Part shown: piece by piece, positions 43,639 to 55,191 of the stretch
Layout: each line of letters starts with the position of its first letter
How positions within the stretch are numbered: the stretch's first letter is position 1
DNA from: Megamerina dolium
Lineage: Eukaryota; Arthropoda; Insecta; Diptera; Megamerinidae
NCBI GenBank assembly: GCA_963854835.1
Contig: OY978527.1
Coordinates: forward strand, 23,519,057 to 23,583,056
Direction of reading: 5' to 3'
Length of the DNA: 64,000 nucleotides
Made by a program: the position numbers and the translations under genes
Notes under the pieces: generated by a model
Database searches by the model: none
What the model saw: only the letters and a program-made list of their open reading frames with translations
What the model was told of the DNA's origin: nothing

Positions 43639-44232
43639 TCATCCCACTCGATTCCTGTGGACCATAGTTTTCTTATAAATAATTTTTAAAAAAATCACCA
43701 ACGGCGCCAACCATCCCATGGGATCAAACACACTCGCGATCATGGAAAGGATATGTCGTTTGGTGGCTGAGCTGTCAATGGGATTCAGTGAAATTTGACA
43801 ACGAAAAACATCTTGCTGTGTATGCCATAAAATCCCTAACGCCTTTATGCCGTCCTTCTCAGCGATATGTAACTCATGGGAACTTTCGCGATCTTCGTAA
43901 GGAATTTCCTGTAAGAATTCGGAACAATTCGATGCCCATTTTCGCAACCTCATGCCTGCGTTATTCAATATTTGAGTTAATCCATTCGTGATGACCATAG
44001 CGTCATGCAATGAATCTGCACCGCTTATATAATCATCCATGTAGAAATGCTCTATTAAATGATAGCATGAATCAGGATGCTGTTTCATATTGTTAAGTGC
44101 TATCTGTTTGAGTACTCTAGTAGCAATATATGACGCTGGTGACGTACCGTACGTGAGCGTATTCAGTTGAAAAATTTCGTAATTTTGGCAGCACGTAAGC
44201 AATCGTGGCCATATCATTATGTGGCTCGGCAC
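43639..44232 (-). pseudogene. BEL D reverse transcriptase (C-terminal two-thirds)
   Basis: 197 residues: FQLNTLTYGTSPASYIATRV, EHFYMDDYISGADSLHDAM with an intact YMDD, AGMRLRKWASNCSEFLQEIP, GIKALGILWHTQQDVFRC, and FDPMGWLAPLVIFLKII, the BEL connection region. The N-terminal RT blocks (HH.V..., TDIEKMYRQI type) are deleted: the frame joins the protease region almost directly near 44170-44230. Confidence 0.82.
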
Positions 44233-44512
44233 ATATTTGAATACTTATTTTACCACGAGAGACAATTGAGCGACTGGTGAATGTACCAATTCCGCTGATC
44301 AATACACTTGCATGTGTACGAGGAAGTAATAATCGCTGAACGCATGATTCAGATATTAAAGTCGATTGTGATCCAGTATCCAGCAGCGCACGGCACGACT
44401 GTAATACATCGTTTTTATCTTTTACCATTATGATCGCGGTTGGTAGTACATTGAATGACATGTTGTGCATAGATATTTGCAGTGAATTAATGGACACTCT
44501 TGGATCATGCAT
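44117..44512 (-). pseudogene. BEL D protease
   Basis: 131 residues with CRALLDTGSQSTLISESCVQ (active-site DTGS), TSRSIVSRGKISIQI and AYVLPKL, the BEL protease pattern. It then runs into deleted RT sequence. It overlaps the RT frame by about 115 bases in another phase, so an indel lies at the deletion joint. Confidence 0.8.
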
Positions 44513-45610
44513 GTTTTCGATTACACGTTATGCAATTTGAAAATGTACATACCGTTAGGCGATGATTTGCGCGTAGGCAATTCGGACAAATACCGTTTGT
44601 TTTCACATATTCATTTCGTGCGGCTATTGATAGCGCCTTAAACAACGTACATTGGTATAGCTCATGAGTCCCGTTACATTTAAAACATGATTTCATTTCC
44701 ACGCTTAACACACGTGGTTTTACTGTCCTTGACGTAATAATACATGTAGTTTCATATTTCTCACGATCCGTTACGCGATCATTGAGAAATGACATATATT
44801 GTTGGAACGACGGTTCCTCTATATTTCTGGTCTCTCGGGACCAAGCGAGCCTTGTATCAGGTGGTAGTTTCTTAGATAAATGATATATAAGCACTCTAGA
44901 CCAGGATTCGACTGGTTGGCTTAGAACGTGTAATGCATTGTAATTTTCATTAATTGTATTATAAAAGCGTTTGAGCTCTGTATATGGGTCGTTAACTAAT
45001 GATTTTTGCTCAATAAGTTTCTGCATATGTGCATCAACTATTAACGATTGTTTGTCATACCGATCACATAATAATGATGCTTTATGATCGATGACGCTTC
45101 ACCCTTAATACGCGTTTGTAGATATTCTTCGTATTGCCCACTGAACTCGGGTACCATTAATTCTGGTAATTTTGGTTTAACAAATACTCGGTTTACTCTA
45201 TTTAAATTGTGTTGTTTTTTCTCCGCAATGCTCTCCAATATCGTGTTTAATTTAGTTTGACCTTGTGCTAAACTTTCTATGGCAGCATTTATAGGAGAAT
45301 TTGAAAAATCATTACCTGTACGACCTCCGTCTCAATTTCTGCTGATATGCAACGTTTCCAACATCCTTGCCTTTATTGCGTAGCAACGTGTTTCAATTTC
45401 TTCACGCGTTAGTAATTCATCACTAAATTTCTCATCGCTTACTGATTGTTCAATAGATGTTTGATTGACATCAAATTGTTTCATTATATCATCTAGTTTC
45501 GAGAATCGTACTTCTATATCTGCGCTGGAACAGTTGGGCTGTGAAATGTAATTTTCAATGCACGTGATACGTGCTTTAATGGCGATCCTCTGCCGAAGAA
45601 GCCCATCCAT
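44505..45610 (-). pseudogene. gag: BEL D gag
   Basis: Three frames: 45610-45332 (N-terminus, GLLRQRIAIKARITCIENYI), 45238-45041 (KPKLPELMVPEFSGQYEEYL, the start of the Gag core), and 45026-44505 (core end LIYHLSKKLPPDTRLAWSRE, then zinc module CFKCNGTHELYQCTLFKALS and ICPNCLRANHRLTVC..CITCNRKH). Pao-type Gag with at least two frameshifts and a short core deletion near 45100 (the YLQTRIKGEASSIIKHHYY joint). Confidence 0.82.
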
Positions 45611-45632
45611 AATAATCCGATATTATTGATAT

Positions 45633-45651
45633 AATCCGGCTCGAAGGACCA
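45633..45651 (-). other. Primer-binding site, tRNA-Tyr type (BEL D)
   Basis: The plus strand reads AATCCGGCTCGAAGGACCA, the tRNA-Tyr 3' end; five bases separate it from the LTR at 45657. Confidence 0.85.
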
Positions 45652-45656
45652 AATTA

Positions 45657-45909
45657 TGTTCGCATATCGAAGTGCTGATTCCGCTGGTACAAATAAATAA
45701 TAAATTTCAGAGTAATATGGTATGTTACCATAGAATGAGCTTTATTGATTTACTATAATTACTAAGAACACATTGTGTGTGTTGCTGTCAAGATACAGAA
45801 CGGAAGTGTATACGAAAGAGTACGAATACTGATATGAATAATAACGACTGACAGTGAGAAATGTCATCTCATTTTCGTGCAGAGTTGCACCTTTAGGTAG
45901 TCGCCAACA
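45657..45909 (-). repeat. BEL D 5' LTR (253 bp)
   Basis: TGTTCGCATATC to GTCGCCAACA. Its right end runs straight into (TA)n at 45910. Confidence 0.85.
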
Positions 45910-45922
45910 ATATATATATACA

Positions 45923-45987
<65 letters not shown>

Positions 45988-46053
45988 GTGTATATATATG
46001 TACATATATACATTTAAAAGGAAATTTTTTTTTAAATTTATATGTATATATAT

Positions 46054-46113
<60 letters not shown>

Positions 46114-46247
46114 GTATATATGTATATAAATACGTATATATGTATATATACGTATATATGTATATATATACTTATATATGTATATATATACGTATATATG
46201 TATATATATACGTATATATGTATATGTATATGTGGGTGTATATGCGT
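45910..46247. repeat. (TA)n and TATG/TACG compound microsatellite
   Basis: Two pure TA blocks separated by a 'catttaaaaggaaatttttt' spacer near 46010-46035, then repeated 'tatatacgtatatatg' units to 46247. Confidence 0.93.
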
Positions 46248-46251
46248 ATGT

Positions 46252-46443
46252 GGGTGCCGTGGCTCAGTGGTTAGTGTGTTGGCCTTCTGTTCTGTAGGTC
46301 GTGGTTCAATCCCCGGCTCATGCATAACAAATTTAATATCGAAAAGATTTTTCTTTCGAACGGTACCCACCTGTCGGCAAGCAATTGGCAATTCTTCCGA
46401 CAGTAACAACTTGTAATGAAAATGCTTCTAAAAGAACTCTGTG
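46252..46443 (+). repeat. tRNA-derived SINE, best head
   Basis: GGGTGCCGTGGCTCAGTGG (A-box region) at the start and GGTTCAATCCC (B box) at 46303-46313. The body matches the minus-strand copy at 19350-19626 up to 'agaactctgtgac', where gypsy C sequence takes over. Pol III promoter boxes look intact, so the head may be transcribable. Confidence 0.8.
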
Positions 46444-46464
46444 ACAAAGCTCAGAAAAACAACT

Positions 46465-46950
46465 AGTACAACAGCTTTGCATCCACATCTGATGGTAGAA
46501 CGATTTCACCGTACCTTAGAGGAATATTTGAGAAAAGTCGTAGATAAATACCAAAGAGACTGGGATGTACATATACCAATGTTCCTCATGGCATACCGAT
46601 GCGCACAACATGATACGACGCCTACTACACCGGCAATGGCAATTTTTGGAAACGAGTTAAGACTGCCAGCTGATTTAAAATTTGGAGTTGTAACACCAAC
46701 GAGATCAACCGAAGGTAATTATACTTGCGAAAAGCGGGAACAGTTGGATGAAGTACATCAGTTCATCAGAGAGCGGTCGCAGATGATAAGCGATAAGATG
46801 AAGGCCAGGTATGTCTTGAAAGCAAATTCAAGAGGGTTCTATGAAGGAGAGCTTGTAATGCTTCATAATCCACAACGAAAGAAAGGCATGTCCCCTAAAC
46901 TGCAGACTCATTTCAACGTCCCTGGAATAAAAGAGCAAAGTTTAAAGTAG
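46465..46950 (+). CDS. gypsy C integrase C-terminal fragment
   Basis: About 160 residues. TTALHPHLMVERFHRTLEEYL holds the third catalytic Glu. RDWDVHIPMFLMAYRCAQHD and AMAIFGNELRLPADLKFGVV follow, then the C-terminal domain SQMISDKMKARYVLKANSRGFYEGELVMLHNPQRKKG (GPY/F-like). It is much better preserved than the same region in copy 1 and ends in a slightly frameshifted tail before the purine tract. The catalytic Asp residues are lost with the truncated 5' side. Confidence 0.82.
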   Translation, partial: STTALHPHLMVERFHRTLEEYLRKVVDKYQRDWDVHIPMFLMAYRCAQHDTTPTTPAMAIFGNELRLPADLKFGVVTPTRSTEGNYTCEKREQLDEVHQFIRERSQMISDKMKARYVLKANSRGFYEGELVMLHNPQRKKGMSPKLQTHFNVPGIKEQSLK

Positions 46951-47334
46951 TGCACTTGGAGCGACTTGCGCCATATCGAGGGGAAGTATAAAAACTTGTT
47001 CGGGACGAACAAGGTTAAGAGGAGGGCAGTGTAACGAGTATCGATAGTTGGTTACTCATCACTATTGTGACTGACACTATTGGCAGCATCGACATGAATG
47101 TCAACAAAAAGAAATAAGCGATAACCAGAACAAGCCAACGCGAAAGGAAGAGAAGAATCTCGATAAAGGAAGATTCTGGGGTGTTGCCAACAGAGTATAA
47201 ATAGAGCCAGTGCTGAGAAGTGAGAATCAATCGAATACCGAACGTGACTGCGGAAACATCTATACAGAGGCAAAAGTTGCTAGTACATTAAAGTGTTATT
47301 GTAAATAGTTGATTATAAACAGAGTTGATTGTAA

Positions 47335-47782
<448 letters not shown>

Positions 47783-47788
47783 TAGATA

Positions 47789-47868
<80 letters not shown>

Positions 47869-47884
47869 GATGTATATATATATA

Positions 47885-47957
<73 letters not shown>

Positions 47958-47997
47958 TGTATATACATCTATATATATATATATGTAGATGTATATA
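47783..47997. repeat. (TA)n microsatellite with TAGATG interruptions
   Basis: TA blocks separated by 'tagatgta' units. It directly precedes a Tc1-type end. Confidence 0.93.
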
Positions 47998-48200
47998 CAG
48001 TGGCTCACTGTTTATTTCGTGTACATATTTATTCAGAAGAGAATGTCTAATATTTTTATATGTCTTATATTTTCAAAAAAAATTAAACGTACATTCAAAC
48101 ACATTAATTTGAATTAATTTTATTTTAAATAGAATATTTTACAACAAAAACAAAATACAATGTAAAACGACCTCACAGCTTATTTCATGCATGCACTTTT
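47998..48200. repeat. Tc1-like terminal repeat, solo end
   Basis: 'cagtggctcactgtttattt' with an inner 'cctcacagcttatttcatg' near 48172: the IR/DR arrangement of a relative of the 1650-bp Tc1 element. A second version of the same end is at 48637-48860. Confidence 0.72.
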
Positions 48201-48337
48201 ACCGGTACCGGCGTCAATATGTCGGTTAACTTAATACACTCATTTGCTTACCATGTTAAATTAGATCACTTCTTAATGTAGTTTACATGTTGTAAGAGAT
48301 CGGACTCGAATATTAATTCGACATACCGTGATGGGGT

Positions 48338-49288
<951 letters not shown>

Positions 49289-51996
49289 ACTTATGGGACA
49301 GACATGACAACACGGAGGGGTTTTACTTATACAACACAAATTCAAAACTATAAACAACACGTCAATCACTCACATACACACACACCACACAGACACATGA
49401 TGGTTTTAACTCTTTTTATTTGGGCGCCATTATTGTCTGTTCGTGCCATAGTTCTGCCCCGACAATGCGCCGGCTAGTTTGTTATTCAGGGCCGTGGTCC
49501 TGAACCCGTCGAGACAGAACAACGAACAGACAATAAAGTCCACCTATTTTTTTTGGAATAGGCAGATCCAGATTCACACAAACACAAAAATTTACCACAA
49601 CTCACTTTACGCACGCAATCGACGCAATCGCCTCATCCCCTTCACCACAATCTTCTCATCCAGCAACCTGAGCGTGCGTACCCACCCTTCCTGGATTGCT
49701 TCGCTTGCCGGAACCATAGCAATCCCCTAAAAAGAAACTCGACGCCTAAGTGGCTACACCATCGGCAGAATTTTTCTCCCCCTTTTTCCCCGAGAGAAAC
49801 TTAGAGCATTTCCTTACAATACAACATGCTCTCAACAATAGATTTTATTACAAAAAAAATGTATGAAAAACGAATTTAAATATATGAAAAAAAAACTAAA
49901 ATAAATGTATTAACATAAATAAATACCAATAATTAGGAATCAATAAATAATTAAACAAAATAAGACTAGAATAAAAAAAAAACCTCATATATGCGTATAG
50001 ATGTATGTGTATATATATGTATAGTATATAGCTATACAAAATTAGATATATGTTAAAAGATAAATAATGAACCAATAAATCAACAAAAGAAATAATTAAT
50101 ACTAAATAAATTAATTAACCGAAAATATAACAAGAATTGAAAAACAAAAAAAACTGTATAAGTACAGTAAGTATCCTATAAGTTGTACAACGACAAAAAA
50201 AAATGTTACCTAATAATTGTATGATCGCAAAACAAAAAATTAAATGGTATGAATTCTTGAGTGAGGCTGAAATAATCTCGAAGTAAGTCGGGGATTCAGG
50301 GAGTTACACTCTTCTGGAGCAAACAAAAAAAAAACAAAGCCATAAAAAAAACTGGATAAGACCAATCCCAAATATGGAAAATTTGCTGGGGGGGTATCCC
50401 TACTCCTATTGAGCTCAATACGGGGGGGAAACACCTATGCCGTTCTATACTGCCACAAAAAAAAACAACTGAATTCACGATTGCACGGTTTTGCCCACCG
50501 AATCACACCAACTTACTCAACACGTGAGTGGCAGATCACCAGTCACTGTACAAACCATAGAATAAATATAGCAAGAGTAAATGAAAACGATACCGATGAA
50601 ATAATAAACAAAAAAAAAACATGTACAAACATAAGAGAAAAACCTAATACTAAATGTAAACTAAAAAAAAAACTATTCTAAATCAGCGTCCAATGCGTAG
50701 GACGTAAATAAAAACGCGTGACGAACTTAGGCGTACGCAATACGCAACTACTTATACGCGTTCACACTCTTGCGTCACCCTTCTGCTTTACTTGTTGCTT
50801 GTGCCAGGTGCTAGAGTTTCGTGCCCGGCGTGTGCTGCTGATATGTGGACCTATTTCAATTACCACAAAGGCCCGCCACTGTATCAATACCAAAACTTAA
50901 ACACAGCAAACACCGTGTATAAAGATGAAGTCTTTTCTTTCGCAAAAAAAAATATATGTGCCGCCGCGAGTGCTTAACTTGTATCAACCATTTTTGTGCT
51001 ACGTGTTCTAGGAGTCAAGAGTGCGTACGTGCACTATAAATAAAAAAATTGGCCAACACTCAGGAAATTGAGGGGCCACTGATGCACCACATATATATAT
51101 CTATATACCAAATATACAATAACACACCGCCAGTTAAGTTTCTCCTCTCTTCTTTGAAACACTAAAATATGCACACACTCGCGGACGGACACGAATCCAG
51201 CCACCGTCCACTCACAATTTCGGAGGAGCAATCTTCGTTTGAGCACCCACTTTTAGCAAATAGCACATAATATTTAGAAATATATATATAAAAAAATATA
51301 TAACATAATAAAAAATAAAATTTATTTTTGCCTGCTGCATCATACACGCAACCACTAACCTTACGGATCTCGTGCTGCTGTCCAAGACAAAAATCCTCCA
51401 CTCATTGAATCAACCGGAGTATCAAGGAATGTACTGGATCAGCAAAGAATAACAGCAGCAACCCTATTTCAATCATACCCATAAGTACGTCTATGCATAA
51501 ACATAATTCACATGCATATAAATTTACTTACGTTCTACCATATAGTTTTCCTGCCACTACAATTGGCACTACTAACAAAAAAGAACACCAAAAAAAAGAT
51601 TTCTGATGGAATGACCTTCACCAGACCGCCACAAAGATCACACCCACCACACTGACCGACACAACCTCTCTGGCTGAACACTAGTACCGTAGTGATCCTG
51701 AAAATTCGCCAACGGAATCACATCAGAAACGCTTGCTTCTGCGGTAGCGGGATATTTCCACAAACCAACAGAATACAACATTTCTACATACACACAACCT
51801 TTAACGATATCAAGTAACTACCCGCACCCACACTAACTAACATTAACTAAGTTCGTACCAAAGTACTAAGCAATGACGTCACTAGACATAGACAACGTGT
51901 ATATCACCAAACATTAGATATGGGATAGGCTAACTTTCATCTTTCCTTTTCTTTACACTACGTTTCAAACAAGGAAAAAAAAGATTTTTTTTATTT

Positions 51997-52076
<80 letters not shown>

Positions 52077-52088
52077 CCACACGCAACA
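49289..52088 (-). repeat. gypsy E 3' LTR (with 2-kb left-only segment)
   Basis: 49289-50050 and 52074-52088 match the right LTR. 50051-52073 is present only here; it is AT-rich, has no credible ORF, includes a GC-richer patch at 50690-50900 and ends in (TA)n (52003-52073). Confidence 0.75.
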
Positions 52089-52127
52089 CAACTCTGACTA
52101 TGTGAGGGAAGGCCCAGACGAAGCGGT

Positions 52128-52195
52128 GCCCCAACGTAGGCCACGCCCACGCCTCAGATAAGAGTCTCATGCTCTACCGACTGAGCTAGCCGGGC
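52128..52195 (-). tRNA. tRNA-Lys(CTT)-like pseudogene between pol and 3' LTR
   Basis: The minus strand begins GCCCGGCTAGCTCAGTCGG and continues through GTAGAGCATGAGACTCTTA, which is tRNA-Lys from base 1 through the CTT anticodon without visible change. The 3' half is shortened and mutated (B box GGGCGTGGCC for GGGTTCGAGC; ending CGTTGGGG). Not a functional tRNA. It lies 39 bases inside the LTR. It may be a relic of reverse transcription into the primer tRNA or a small tRNA-derived insertion. Confidence 0.72.
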
Positions 52196-52245
52196 CAAAA
52201 CACCTCACGATCAGGTTAATATCCGTCCTGCGGATGCAACATTCC

Positions 52246-55026
52246 TCACTGCTTTATATCTTTGGCATGAAATATGCCCAGTGGTCTGCCGTTCAAACTT
52301 TCTAACTCGTACAGACTTCCTCCTACTGCACGTACGACTCGACATCTTCCAAATTTCGGGAGATGCAAGTCCCAGTCCATCTGATCGCCATGCAAATACG
52401 CACGAATGGCATTAAGAACAGACTGATTCACCCTTTCCGATGCATTCGCCTGTGGGGCATACGCACCGTTCCTGACATGCGTAATGCCGTAATTACTCAG
52501 AAATTGCTGGAATTCACGAGATATGAATTGTTTGCCATTATCGGAATGGATGATTTCAGGTGCGCCAAATTTATAAAAAACGTCACATGTCAGAAACTCA
52601 ATCACATTGCGCGTAGTCGCCTTACGCATTGCCTTCAAGAAGACATACTTGGACATATGATCGAGTACGATAAACACGTATGCACTGAGACGCCTCGACC
52701 TAGGATATCTTCCCAAAAAATCGATATATAATTTCTGAAATGGCCGATCCATTTTAGTCTCGCTACCCATCGTCGGACGCATAAGGTAATTAGTAGCCTT
52801 GGACTCTTTACAGATGCGACAACTGCGAATGTACGCACGCACCTGAGACACCATTCCCGGCCAATAGTACTGTCTCCGCAGCCGGTCCAGTGTTTTGGCT
52901 ACTCCACCGTGGCCAGCTGTTTCCACGTCGTGAGCCTCTGTTATTAAGGCGGCGGTCAAACCCCGAGGAATCCACAACTTCCACCTGTTCTCGTCCAGTT
53001 CGCCGGTGTTGCAACACTTATACAGCAGGTCATCGATAACTCGAACGTTACTATACCTGCTTTTATTCTCGTTCACCGCCCGCATCAAATTTTGGTACTC
53101 CTCTGATTGGAATTCCGTCGTTTCCAAGCCAAGCACGGACATCGATTCTACCGCTCTAGACAGCGTATCGGCCACAACATTTTCTGAACCTTTACAATGC
53201 TGTACGTAGAAGTCGTATGCTTGAAGCTGAAGTGACCACCGTGCCAACCTGCCACTCAAATCCCGCAATGACATGAGCCACTTCAAGCTTGCATGATCTG
53301 TTACCACCGTAAAGGCCATTATTTCGACGTATGGCCGAAACCTTTTTACAGCGAGCACGGCTGCCAAGCACTCCTTTTCTGTAACACTATAATTGCGCTG
53401 ACAATCGCTGAGCTTTTGCGAAAAGAATGCCACCGGCTGTTCGGAACCGTCATCACCCTTCTGATACAAAACGGCACCTATTCCCGTGTCGGATCCATCA
53501 CATTGAATCCAAAAGCGTCTAGAGAAATCCGCGTGTCGGAGCACCGGCGCAGTCGACGAGGCCTCCTTCAACTTTACCACCGCCTCAATACCCTCCGATG
53601 TCATAGTAAACTTCGCCTTCTTCTTCAAGGTGTCTGTCAAGGGCGCCGAAATCGCTGCGAAGTTATTGACGAACCGTCGGTACCATCCTGCCGTACCCAG
53701 AAAGCTTCGAACCTCTCTTGCAGAACGTGGAATGGGGATCCTCCGTACAGCGGCCACCTTGTCTGGGTCCGTCTTCAATACACCTCCTCCCACAATAAAT
53801 CCCAAATACCGCAATTCCTTAAAGCAAAAATATGACTTTGCTAGACCTATCGTCAAATTCGATTTTCTAAGGCAATCTGCCACTCTGTCCAGCACACGAA
53901 GATGCGTTTCAAAGTCAGCCGCTATAATCAGAAGGTAATCCAAGTACACGGACACGTTATCCTTTAGGTCTGAAGGGATTACCTTGTCCATCAGTCTACA
54001 CAACCGTTGCGCCGCATTGCACAGGCCAAATGGCATTACGACGAATTCGTACAACGGTCTGCCGGGAATCGTAAAAGCCGTGCACTCCTTGCTATCGTCC
54101 TCCAACTCTATTTGCCAAAAAGCGTGTTTCAGGTCAACGCTGCTCATGTAGACAGTCTGCTCAATGCGGCTTAGGATTCCCTCGATGTTCTGCAAGGGAT
54201 AAGCGTCCTTAACAGTCACCCTGTTTAACTTCCGGGCATCAAGGCAAAATCTATTCTTATCTGGTTTCCGAACGAGTGTGAATCGGTTACTCCACGGACT
54301 GTTACTCTCACGTATCACTCCAAGTTCAATCATTTTATCTATTTCGTGATACAACAATTCTTGGACGGCAGGCGAAATGTGAAAATACCTTTCTTTAACC
54401 GGCTCAGTGCCCTCCACCAACTGTATTCTATGTTTCTCCAGACTCGTTCTTCCAAGGCCATGTTCTTCGAAAGTAATAAAAGACTCGACCACCACACCCA
54501 AGCGTTTCCTCTGCTCTTCTGTAAGCGCGTGCTGTTCGGGCTTGCAGTCCACTTCGTTCACTTCGACCGTTCGCATATCCTCCTCATCTTCTCCTAGTAC
54601 TTCAGGAGCCAGACGGAAGGCACGCCAGAAATCCACGCCAAGGTACAGCGTCTGCTCCAGCGATGGGCAAATGTAAAAAAGAAAGCGTTTCACCTGCGAG
54701 CGGTACCCCACCTCCACCCAAACTTCTCCCGTGATGTAATGTGAAACACCACCCGCAGTCTTCACGCACGAATGACATTTCTGCGGAGACGCATTTACCC
54801 GACGTAGGATCTCTGAAGCACCCGATCCGAGCAGGCTCACTGAAGCACCGGTGTCCAACAGCCCGCGAAGTGACTTTCCGTTAATATCTATTTCGGCAAA
54901 TGCACGTGGGTCTGAATTCCGGAAGCAGTTTACCGATGCGACAATCAATCGCCGTATCAATTTTCGCCTTCGACAGCGGTCACGCGTCCCCTGAATACGT
55001 CTGGTAACCAGTCGCATTCCGGCCAA
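52246..55026 (-). CDS. pol: gypsy E pol: protease, RT, RNase H, integrase
   Basis: 926 residues in one frame. Protease: LRGLLDTGASVSLLGSGA near 56. RT: NRFCLDARKLNRVTVKDAYP, MSSVDLKHAFWQIEL (first Asp), VVMPFGLCNAAQRLCRLMDK (usual AP-TF altered to AAQRL), then VSVYLDYLLIIAADFETHL, where the catalytic YLDD reads YLDY. RNase H: WIQCDGSDTGIGAVLY, TEKECLAAVLAVKRFRPYVE, TDHASLKWLM. Integrase: HHCC finger (HDVETAGHGG..CRICKES), LYIDFLGRYPRS, IIHSDNGKQFISREF, and ANASERVNQSVLN, so the D,D,E triad is present. Between DWDLHLP and KFGRCRVVRAVG an in-frame deletion removes the integrase tail. Open frame, but RT is presumably dead. Confidence 0.9.
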   Translation of the reverse strand: MAGMRLVTRRIQGTRDRCRRRKLIRRLIVASVNCFRNSDPRAFAEIDINGKSLRGLLDTGASVSLLGSGASEILRRVNASPQKCHSCVKTAGGVSHYITGEVWVEVGYRSQVKRFLFYICPSLEQTLYLGVDFWRAFRLAPEVLGEDEEDMRTVEVNEVDCKPEQHALTEEQRKRLGVVVESFITFEEHGLGRTSLEKHRIQLVEGTEPVKERYFHISPAVQELLYHEIDKMIELGVIRESNSPWSNRFTLVRKPDKNRFCLDARKLNRVTVKDAYPLQNIEGILSRIEQTVYMSSVDLKHAFWQIELEDDSKECTAFTIPGRPLYEFVVMPFGLCNAAQRLCRLMDKVIPSDLKDNVSVYLDYLLIIAADFETHLRVLDRVADCLRKSNLTIGLAKSYFCFKELRYLGFIVGGGVLKTDPDKVAAVRRIPIPRSAREVRSFLGTAGWYRRFVNNFAAISAPLTDTLKKKAKFTMTSEGIEAVVKLKEASSTAPVLRHADFSRRFWIQCDGSDTGIGAVLYQKGDDGSEQPVAFFSQKLSDCQRNYSVTEKECLAAVLAVKRFRPYVEIMAFTVVTDHASLKWLMSLRDLSGRLARWSLQLQAYDFYVQHCKGSENVVADTLSRAVESMSVLGLETTEFQSEEYQNLMRAVNENKSRYSNVRVIDDLLYKCCNTGELDENRWKLWIPRGLTAALITEAHDVETAGHGGVAKTLDRLRRQYYWPGMVSQVRAYIRSCRICKESKATNYLMRPTMGSETKMDRPFQKLYIDFLGRYPRSRRLSAYVFIVLDHMSKYVFLKAMRKATTRNVIEFLTCDVFYKFGAPEIIHSDNGKQFISREFQQFLSNYGITHVRNGAYAPQANASERVNQSVLNAIRAYLHGDQMDWDLHLPKFGRCRVVRAVGGSLYELESLNGRPLGIFHAKDIKQ

Positions 55027-55191
55027 CTGACTTTGCCCGAATATTCGCGCTTTTGCCTCATTTGTACCGTCTTATTCGCTCCTCCAACGGTAATAGTCGG
55101 TCGCCATTACGGTTATCGAGTGTTCCGTCATTGCTGTTCTTATGCGTGCGTACGCCGTCGCGACCTGTAGTACGCAACGGCGCACTCCGAC

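Larger units (their letters stand above)
37954..45909 (-). mobile_element. BEL/Pao element D, interrupted by a LOA LINE
   Basis: LTR pieces at 37954-38106 and 45657-45909 share about 150 bases with a few differences. The minus strand between them reads tRNA-Tyr primer site, gag, protease, RT (N-terminal part missing), RNase H, [LOA LINE 39236-42676], integrase, purine tract. Decay is advanced: every domain has frameshifts, and the integrase has a mutated catalytic Asp. Confidence 0.85.

Noticed and set aside
49289..49730. Repeated ORFs of 83-88 residues, identical at 49289-49730 and 57771-58212
   Set aside because: They lie in the gypsy E LTR repeats, have no domain, and are identical only because the LTRs are.
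52128..52195. Functional tRNA-Lys gene
   Set aside because: The 3' half is shortened and the B box and T arm do not fold; only the 5' half is intact.
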